Shown here piece after piece: positions 56,227-64,000 of a stretch of 64,000 nucleotides of DNA. The notes beneath the pieces were generated by a model that worked only from the letters and a program-made list of their open reading frames with translations, was not told the origin of the DNA and searched no databases. This stretch comes from Megalobrama amblycephala (lineage: Eukaryota > Chordata > Actinopteri > Cypriniformes > Xenocyprididae). A program made the position numbers and the translations under genes. The stretch is taken from NCBI RefSeq assembly GCF_018812025.1, contig NC_063049.1, positions 41,157,503 through 41,221,502 on the forward strand. Direction: 5' to 3'. Every line of letters begins with the position of its first letter. The first letter of the stretch is position 1.

Positions 56227-57442
56227 AAAATAACACTGATGCAGAGACAAGTAGACATAGTTTGATTCCCCCAAGAAGTGTAAACATTTATTACTTATCA
56301 AATATTGCTCTGACCAGCTACAAAGCTACATTCGACTCAACCAACAGGGCGGGACTATCTGTTTGACCAACCAATGGCAGCCAGACAGATGATAGAGTTT
56401 TCATGAAACCCGTTTGAAAATGGTTCTTATCCAATTGGCAACACTAGAGACAGAAATGGCACACTAAAGCTTTAAATGAAGTCTCCAACATGTGGACATA
56501 AAGCTTTTCACGAATATAGGCAAACAAACCCTTTCACTCTTTGAATCAAAGAAACTTCGGGACTATAAAACAGCTCATCCATCCTCTGCTGCGACTGATT
56601 AACCTTCACATGACTGTGGCATTACTTTCTAATCAGAAATGAGTTAAGGTCTTGCGCTCGAGGTGAACCTCTGATGAAAATGGTGTCGGTATTAAAGATT
56701 GCCAGGCCATCATTTACTTCCTAACGCGCCATGATCCTTCACCGACCCCCATCAACCCGAACTGGTAATTTGTCTTCATTAGAACACGCTTAAAGATCTA
56801 TTTCCCTCTGAACCTGTCAATCTGAGTCACGCTCAGTCTCTCTGCCATGTCTCACAAATTAGAATTAGTCCCGTATAATGCGCCAGCCAGACAAGAATGT
56901 GGACAAGAAAGACGGATTCATTTTCTTTGTAACACATTGTGCTGGAATTACCGCAGTTGAAAAGTCATGTTGGCACGCAATCAATGCACAGCAGGAGAAA
57001 TTACAGTTATCATCAAGCTCCATTTCGCATCGACGGAGAATTCATGGCTAATGTAACGGCATATGTTTACTTGTTGCCATGTTGCAATTACCATCAGGTT
57101 GTGTCTAGATTTTCATTCTCCTGCGATGACCTTGATGCAGAACAAATCATGGTAATCAACCGTCAGGATCAGACGGAGGAAGATAACGCCAGACACATGG
57201 GAAAAAGAAGCAAAAAGACAAGACAGATTGCTGCTCATTAAGATTTATGAATGAACCAAATGAGCAGGTTTTGGGTCATAGAGCTGTATAATTGAAGCGA
57301 ATAAGACCGCACTCATGTTCTTATTGAAATAAATGAATGTACACTTCATAAGAGAGCCAGTGACTTCCTCTGACACCCAATAAAAACACTAATTCGCTTA
57401 TAAGAAGAAAATCTTTATAAACGTTTAAAATGAACTCGCAAA
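56227..57442. other. Unannotated stretch
   Basis: Nothing recognised; the 100-codon open frame at 56939-57241 has no domain. Confidence 0.5.
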
Positions 57443-58088
57443 TTAAAGGGGCATTTCAGGCAAAAATTAAATTGTCATTATTTATGCACCCATCATATGG
57501 ATGACTTTTATGGGTTTTGGTAGTTTCTGGAACTTAAAGGTGATAGAGAGGATTTTTTCGTCAACTGAGAATCCAAAGACTGTTACTGAGTTTTTGAAAT
57601 GAGCGCATGCATAAGAACAGCCCCCCTCCTTCACAGCGCATTTCGAGGGAACGCCTCCCAAAACTCGTGCACAAGTATTGGAAAACGAGTGTTTACCACC
57701 GGCATTCGCTGTGTTGTGTTTTTTGGATTCATTATGTCGGACTCACCGCAGGTAACTCATAATCTGCAGTTGTTACTCCTGTCTCCTGATAAAAACATTG
57801 CATGCGGCGCCTGTGGAGTGTGGAAAGTTACTGGAGTGCGCAGCCGCGCACGTCTCTCACAAGGAACGTCATGGCAGTGATTGACAAGCCAGAGGGCCAA
57901 TCGTTTACGCGATGATCGCGTAAACGATTGGCTGATGTTTTTAAGGCCCTACCTCGTGCACAAACGATGTATATTAATATTATTACTTTCAGTGCACCTA
58001 ATAAATAGTCTTTTATCAGTTAGTAAAGACAGTTTCAAGTAATATTGCAAAAATGTATAAAACAAAACATCCTCTTTAGCACCTTTAA
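57443..58088. mobile_element. TTAA-flanked element (AGGGGC... / ...GCACCT ends)
   Basis: TTAA-AGGGGCATTTCAGGC at the left, CTTTAGCACCT-TTAA at the right; the termini are only partly complementary. The interior is GC-richer and contains a perfect 37-base hairpin at 57896-57932. Short open frames here (57599-57880) have no domain. Confidence 0.5.
57896..57932. repeat. Perfect 18-bp inverted repeat, 1-base centre
   Basis: GCCAATCGTTTACGCGAT, one G, then the exact complement. The repeat contains CGATCGCG-like CpG-rich sequence at its tip and CCAAT at both ends. It lies within the TTAA element. Confidence 0.9.
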
Positions 58089-58119
58089 TAGGCCATTATA
58101 AATCAATATTTATAATCTA

Positions 58120-59028
58120 CAGTGGCATGAAAAAGTATGTGAACCCCTTGCAGAATCTGTGAAAATGAGAATTATTTTAATAAAATAAGAGGGATAATAA
58201 AAAATGCATGTTAGTTTTTGTTTAGTACTGTCCCGAGTAAGATATTTTACATAAAATATGTTTGCATTTAGTTCACAAGACAAAACAATAGCTGAATTTA
58301 TTCAAATAACCCCATTCATAAGTATGTGAACCATTGATTCTCAATACTGTGTGGTTACCTGATGATCCACGACTGTTTTTATGTTTTGTGATGGTTGTTC
58401 ATGAGTCTCTTGTTTGTCCTGAGCAGTTAAACTGAGCTCTGTTCTTCAGAAAAATCCTCCAGCTCCTGCAGATTCATCAGTTTTCAAGCATTTTTGCATA
58501 TTTGAACCCTTTCCAGCAGTGACTGTTGGATTTTGAGGTCCGTGTTTTCATACTGAGGACAACTGAGGGACTCAAACTCAACTATTAAAAAAGGTTCAAA
58601 CATTCACTGATGCTCCAGAAGGAAACACGACGCATTAAGGGTTCAAATATGCAAAAATGCTTGAAAACTGATGAATCTGCAGGAGCTGGAGGATTTTTCT
58701 GAAGAACAGAGCTCAGTTTAACTGCTCAGGACAAACAAGAGACTCATGAACAACCATCACAAAACATAAAAACAGTCGTGGATCATCAGGTAACCACACA
58801 GTATTGAGAATCAGTGGTTCACATACTTATGAATGGGGTTATTTGAATAAATTCAGCTATTGTTTTGTCTTGTGAACTAAATGCAAACATCTTTTATGTA
58901 AAATATCTTACTCAGGACAGTACTAAACAAAAACTAACATGCATTTTTTATTATCCCTCTTATTTTATTAAAATAATTATCATTTTTACAGATTCTGCAA
59001 GGGGTTCACATACTTTTTCATGCCACTG
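58120..59028. mobile_element. TA-flanked palindromic DNA transposon, copy B
   Basis: 909 bp, CAGTGGCATGAAAAAGTATG to its complement, flanked by TA (58118-58119, 59029-59030). The two halves are near-complete inverted copies meeting near 58630. It is the uninterrupted relative of copy A and shows the empty site for DIRS-1 (CCATCACAAAACATAAAAAC near 58755). It is non-coding; Tc1/mariner-type by its TA target. Confidence 0.8.
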
Positions 59029-59082
59029 TATATTCTGCTCTATATATAAAGTTGGACATATAAGTAGCTTATATTCAACTTT

Positions 59083-59767
59083 TAGAGCTGCACAATTCTG
59101 GATAAAACGAGAATCACGATTTTTTGGTTTCAAATCGAGATCATGATTCTTCCATGATTCTGAATATAAAACTAAACAAAATAACATGTAATTTACTAGA
59201 GGTTCTGACAAAATATTAATTGCTGGACTCTAATTGCTGGAAAAATGTTTAATTAATTTGAATTAATTATTTAAAATTAATTGAATGAATTCAATGACTC
59301 ATTAATAAATACTTGTTTCATTACTGGATGAATCAGTGTTTTTGAACGAATCTGTTGAATGAATGATTCAATGATAATATATTTTTCAACAGTCACTTGT
59401 CGCCAACCAGTGGCATAAGATACAACCATTATTTGAAGCGCCAAGTTAGTTTCAAATGGTTAGTTTCAAGTTAGTTTCAAATTTTAATCACAATCGTAGA
59501 CATCAGTGTTTATATCCTAACTTTAAACTTTTATCTCAGTACTTCTGTGATCATTTTAATATCTGTAACACAGAGAAATAACTGCTGTGTGGTTCAAAAC
59601 TGCTCTCTCTGGCTCAGCGCGGCAACACTAACAAAGATTTGAATGTTCTGATATGATTTTGTCAAAGGTTTAATAGAGACGGGCGAATCATTGTCATTAA
59701 TAAAATAAGATTGTGTGGGTGTTTGAATCGAGATTGTGATCTTTTTACGTTTAATTATGCAGCTCTA
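59083..59767. mobile_element. TIR element (TAGAGCTGCA ends), compact copy
   Basis: TAGAGCTGCACAATTCTGG to TTATGCAGCTCTA, 685 bp, with CACGATT/AATCG-type inverted subterminal sequence. It aligns with the outer parts of 28297-31201 and lacks the insertions found there. Confidence 0.65.
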
Positions 59768-59911
59768 CCAGCTTAATTTGCATAGATACAGTACACTCAC
59801 ATAAAGCGATAGCAAATCTCTACTGTGTGATTCTTTATATAGTCACAAAATGTAAACTATGTTAATCATCCAGCTCTAATCTGCTAAATGTGGCTATAAG
59901 GTATGAAGATA

Positions 59912-60642
59912 TTAAAGGATTAGTCCACTTTTAAATAAAATTTTCCTGATAATTTACTCACCCCCATGTCATCCAAGATGTTTATGTCTTTCTTTCTTCA
60001 GTCAAAAAGAAATTAAGGTTTTTGATTAAAATATTCCAGGATTATTCTCCTTATAGTGGACTTCAATGGAGCCCAAACAGTTGAAGGTCAAAATCACAGT
60101 TTCAGTGCAGCTTCAAAGAGCTTTAAACGATACCAGACGAGGAATAAGAGTCTATACAACTATACTACAACAACTATACAAGCCTATACAACTGTATAGG
60201 CTTTATAAACAAAAAATATCACTTTGAACGTACTTCCGCTTTCGGCATTCTTCAAAACGCTTACGCTGAATGTCCTACGTCTTTCCTATTCTACTTACGG
60301 AACGAACGTGGCCCCAGTTTCATTTTTTTTCCGTAAGTAGAATAGGGAAGGCGTAGGACATACACCGGAAGCACGTGCAAGGCAATATTTTGTGTTTATA
60401 AAGCATATACAGTTCCTCATCTGGTATCATTTAAAGCCCTTTGAAGCTGCACTGAAACTGTAATTTTGACCTTCAACTGTTTGGGCTCCAGTGAAGTCCA
60501 CTATATGGAGAAAAATCCTGGAATGTTTTCATCAAAAACCTTAATTTCTTTTCGACTGATGAAAGAAAGACATGAACATCATGGATGACATGGTGAGTAA
60601 ATTATCAGGAAATTTTTATTTAAAAGTTGACTAATCCTTTAA
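59912..60642. mobile_element. Palindromic TTAA-flanked transposon, second family, copy 2
   Basis: TTAA-AGGATTAGTCCACTTTTAAA to TAAAAGTTGACTAATCCT-TTAA. The arms match the 37171-38033 element (TCATCCAAGATGTTTATG, CCAGGATTATTCTCC). The centre holds a separate hairpin pairing GTCCTACGTCTTTCCTATTC (60271) with its near complement at 60335-60360. It is non-coding. Confidence 0.75.
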
Positions 60643-61014
60643 GGGGCCATTCATTTACACAACAGCGTTTTGGGGGCCTGAAAATGCAAACTTTTGAAAA
60701 GGGATTTTAAAGAGCAAGTTTTTGAAAACGATACCGTTATCGTCTCAGTGTAAACTACAAAAACGGTGACGTCATGCGCATGTGTATTATGTGTTCAGGC
60801 ACATAGTTTTTCTTTACTAAGTAACATCGGCAACTACTGGCCTGGCATGAATAATACAGAATTTTAGTCGTTTTCGTGGATCCATGTGAACAGGGATCGT
60901 TTTGACGACATTGTCGTCTATATGCGAAAAACGCAAAGGAAAAACGTTTCCGTTTTTAGTACATCGCTGTCATGTAAAAGTACCCTTAGATATTATAAAC
61001 ATTAACTTTATGAT
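60643..61014. mobile_element. Candidate short TIR element (GGGCCATTCATTTACAC)
   Basis: Begins GGGGCCATTCATTTACAC and ends with a loosely complementary CATGTAAAAGTACCCTT. CGTTTT/AAAACG motifs are spread through it, as in a common fish MITE type. The boundaries and class are tentative. Confidence 0.35.
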
Positions 61015-61076
61015 TTTTTGTAGAGCTGCTTTGAAAAAATGTGTATTGTGAAAAGTGCTAAACAAATAAAATTGAC
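61015..61076 (+). repeat. L2-like LINE 3' tail fragment
   Basis: GTAGAGCTGCTTTGAAAAAA through GTGAAAAGTGCTAAACAAAT and AAATTGACT, the plus-strand version of the tail motif at 30-116. Confidence 0.55.
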
Positions 61077-61083
61077 TACACTA

Positions 61084-62618
61084 CAGGGAGTGCAGAATTA
61101 TTAGGCAAGTTGATTTTCTGATCATATTTTTTTTCCAAGCACATTTTACCAATTCCAATCCACATCAATCTTAATATCTAATATTAATATTGTTTTTAAT
61201 CATTTATAAGTGATATATAATTGTTCATGAAGGCTGGAAATGAAAAATGCCTTATATTCAGGTGTGCAGAATTATTAGGCAGGTTTTCTTTTACAGGCAA
61301 AATGAGCCAAAAAAGAGATTTAACTCAGACTGAAAAGTCAGAAATTATTAAATACTCATGAGAAGGACGCAATACTAATTCAATACTAGAAATTGCAAAG
61401 TTAAAGCATGACTAATGGACAGAAAAATGCTCACTGGGTCAGCGGGGTCAAACAAAAACAGCTGGAGAAGCAAAGACACATGTTAACTGCAAAATAATTC
61501 AGAATTAAGGTGAAGAATTAAGTGTGAAACAATCAGGAACCCTTTAGTCTCCAGCAACACCATTTTCCAGAACTGCAACCTACCTGGAGTCTCCAGAAGT
61601 GCAAGGTGTCAGGATCTCAGAGACTTACGTTAGCTAAAGAATCCTAAAAAATAACCCACTCTTAATAAGAATCACAAGCTGAAGTGTTATAAAATACATG
61701 AAGACTGGGTTTTTAAAGGCCTTATAGACAGACAGCTTGAGAGTGACTCCTGAAGGACCAGCACCACATCCTCTTGTACCACTGTTTGAAGAATTTATCT
61801 TCCAGAATCTGGCAGTAAAGTGTGGGAGTTCACTTTTAGTCCATCTCTTATCCTGAAATGTCCGTCTTGCAGAGATGGACTAAAACTGATCTTCCAAAAC
61901 TTACTGCCAGATTCTGGAAGATGAATTCTTCAAACAGTGGTACAAGAGATTGTGGTGCTGGTCCTTCAGGAGTCACTCTCAAGCTGTCTGTCTATAAGGC
62001 CTATAAAAACCCAGTCTTCATGTATTTTATAACACTTCAGCTTGTGATTTTTATTAAGAGTGGGTTATTTTTTCACAGTCTCTGAGATCCTGACACCTTG
62101 CACTTCTGGAGACTCCAGGTAGGATGCAGTTCTGGAAAATGGTGTTGCTGGAGACTAAAGGGTTCCTGATTGTTTCACACTTAATTCTTCACCTTAATTC
62201 TGAATTATTTTGCAGTTAACATGTGTCTTTGCTTCTCCAGCTGTTTTTGTTTGACCCCGCTGACCCCATGAGCATTTTGCTTTCCCTTGGTCATGCTTTA
62301 ACTTTGCAATTTCTAGTATTGAATTAGTATTGCGTCCTTCTCATGAGTATTTAATAATTTCTGACTTTTCAGTCTGAGTTAAATCTCTTTTTTGGCTCAT
62401 TTTGCCTGTAAAAGAAAACCTGCCTAATAATTCTGCACACCTGAATATAGGGCATTTTTCATTTCCAGCCTTCATGAACAATTATATATCACTTATAAAT
62501 GATTAAAAACAATATTAATAGTAGTTATTAAGATTGATGTGGATTGGAATTGGTAAAATGTGCTTGGAAAAAAAATATGATCAGAAAATCAACTTGCCTA
62601 ATAATTCTGCACTCCCTG
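61084..62618. mobile_element. 1.5-kb palindromic TA-flanked transposon
   Basis: CAGGGAGTGCAGAATTATTA at the left, its exact complement at the right, TA on both sides (61082-61083, 62619-62620). The two arms of about 750 bp are inverted copies along nearly their whole length, meeting near 61850 around TTTTAGTCCATCTC / GAGATGGACTAAAA. Each arm still reads like part of a mariner-type element, but no transposase frame survives. The short frame at 61858-62085 is an arm read-through without a domain. Confidence 0.8.
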
Positions 62619-64000
62619 TATAAAGCTTCATTAAAGATCATTCAAAATTTCTTCTAGAAGAAAATACATCTGGAAACAACATAAGGGTGTGAAAATTATA
62701 ATAATATTCATGTTTTGGATGAATTATTCCTTCAAGGTTTTCATATTACATGCACCATATAATTGCTATAGATAGCTCACAGTATTACTGTCCACAAGAA
62801 GGTGTGTACATTCAAAACCTTGCAGTGTGTGTTTGTAGTACTTTCCAATTCCTGCTGAGAACAGCCATGAACACATTTTTTCCTGTCCTGCTAAGTCCTC
62901 AATGGATGAATGACTTAAGAGGTGATAGATAAGGCTTTGTGGTGCAGAAAACAGTTTGTTTATAATTAAGTTTGCTGTTAAGACCTTCTCTAATCCTCCT
63001 TCATTCAAGGGTTCAACAGCAGAACAGCAGTGTAATCCTCCAACGGCAACTCAACCTCAACAAACTGATCGTTTAAGACCGGCAAGCTTAAAACTGACCA
63101 ACTTTAAAACTGCGTTCCAATTCACATTCGTCTTTATGAAGTGTCCACTGCTCCCTACGCATTCAGTAAGGAATATCAATAAGAAGGATTTGTAACAGAG
63201 CCGAAGATTACATTATTGGTTTTGTAGACTAGTACCACAGGAGGCTGACCATAAACTAATGAGCGCAATTGTTAAAAATCTCCAGTGCATACTTTTACAT
63301 TTTTATTTCAAGTTGATAAAGTCACTTAGGAGTAGAGATATGCTCTCTTATTGATCAGGTGCCTGGATGGTGCAATTAAAGGTCTACTTTTAATTGCACA
63401 ATCCAGGCACCAAGGACATACAAAGTAGCTGTAAAGCTCTACACTGAATGAATCTCTTGCTGTGACCATGAATTATGATTCGAAATGGTTCGTTTCATGC
63501 CTCCTCTAATAAGATTTCACTTCACAAACACACGCCCCCAACAAGAGCACAGAGAAATAACTTTAAAATGGCTTTAGTGGAAGAAAAGGCGTTCAGTTTC
63601 TGAAAAGGATCAATAGACTTGCAAAAAAAAAAAACCCTGTCAAAGTAAAACACAACCCAGCCGTTTGAACATATCTCTGCTGAGTGGGGAGGAATATCAT
63701 AGTCATATTTCAACAAAACTCTAGCATTTCATCCCGTTACAGCTCCCATTTGGAAGAATACAGCTTCTCTTAGAGCAGTTCACATTTGCTCAAACAAAAA
63801 CATTGCTCAGACCTGCAGAGCTTGAAATAGTTCATCCAAAGAATGACAATTCAGACTTTATCTACTCTCAAGTCGTTTCAAACTTACATGCTGCTTTTTT
63901 AGTGGAGCAAATTTTGAACTTCTTACAAAGAAAGTTCTCAGTAAGCACATCTGACAAGCTCCAAAAAGGAAAACAAAACTACCTCTTAAATGATTAAATT
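62619..64000. other. Unannotated stretch at the window end
   Basis: No gene recognised; contains the hairpin at 63358-63411. An A run lies at 63623-63633. Confidence 0.5.
63358..63411. repeat. 54-nt near-perfect hairpin
   Basis: 23-base arms (63358-63380 and 63389-63411) pair with one mismatch around an 8-base loop, GGTCTACT. Outer stem GGTGCCTGGAT, inner stem GTGCAATTAAA. It has the size of a small pre-miRNA stem but could equally be a tiny fold-back transposon relic. Confidence 0.85.

Noticed and set aside
56939..57241. 100-codon frame as a host gene
   Set aside because: No domain or homology signal; the composition matches surrounding non-coding DNA.
61858..62085. 75-codon frame as a transposase
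   Set aside because: Lies in one arm of the palindromic element and shows no DDE or helix-turn-helix signature.

Overview
The window looks like AT-rich intergenic or intronic DNA of a teleost fish, most likely a cyprinid of the Danio/carp lineage. That assignment rests on recognised repeat families: DIRS-type tyrosine-recombinase retrotransposons, many non-autonomous DNA transposons, and L2-like LINE tails. I found no convincing host protein-coding exon, no rRNA and no functional tRNA. Every long, family-recognisable reading frame belongs to a mobile element.

Two GC-rich islands are DIRS retrotransposons in opposite orientations. DIRS-1 (about 17011-22278, minus strand) keeps an open ORF1 and an RNase H domain. 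It has lost the reverse-transcriptase catalytic core and carries frameshifts, including one in the tyrosine recombinase. DIRS-2 (47593-53929, plus strand) looks complete: ORF1, RT/RNase H and tyrosine recombinase are all open, its 171-bp inverted terminal repeat arms match at every base, and an internal region is complementary to both ends joined together. In this design ORF1 supplies the structural protein, RT/RNase H makes DNA from the transcript, the internal complementary region lets the copy circularise, and the recombinase inserts the circle without a target duplication.

Layout. 0-1.2 kb: LINE tail, then nothing recognised. 1.25-3.4 kb: tandem tRNA-like repeat split by a PIF/Harbinger-like element. 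4.5-5.5 kb: palindromic TTAA-flanked element. 6.2-6.6 kb: dispersed TIR repeat. 9.4-10.2 and 12.4-12.9 kb: nested AACCCA-rich elements. 15.1-22.8 kb: a three-level nest, hAT > TA-flanked element > DIRS-1, with the hAT 8-bp target duplication preserved. 23.0-23.9 and 41.1-41.8 kb: two copies of one repeat. 26.0-35.5 kb: a dense cluster of TIR elements, several ending in TTAA. 37.2-38.0 kb: another palindromic TTAA element. 43.03-45.65 kb: a 21-bp minisatellite of about 125 units with five of six frames open. 46.8 kb: Tc1-like transposase C-terminal relic. 47.1-54.0 kb: DIRS-2 inside a dispersed TIR repeat. 55.8-62.6 kb: more TIR elements, ending in a 1.5-kb near-complete palindrome. 62.6-64 kb: unannotated DNA with one strong 54-nt hairpin.

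Family names come from recognition of motifs, termini and target duplications by eye. No database search was run, and element boundaries are good to a few bases only where a target duplication is stated.
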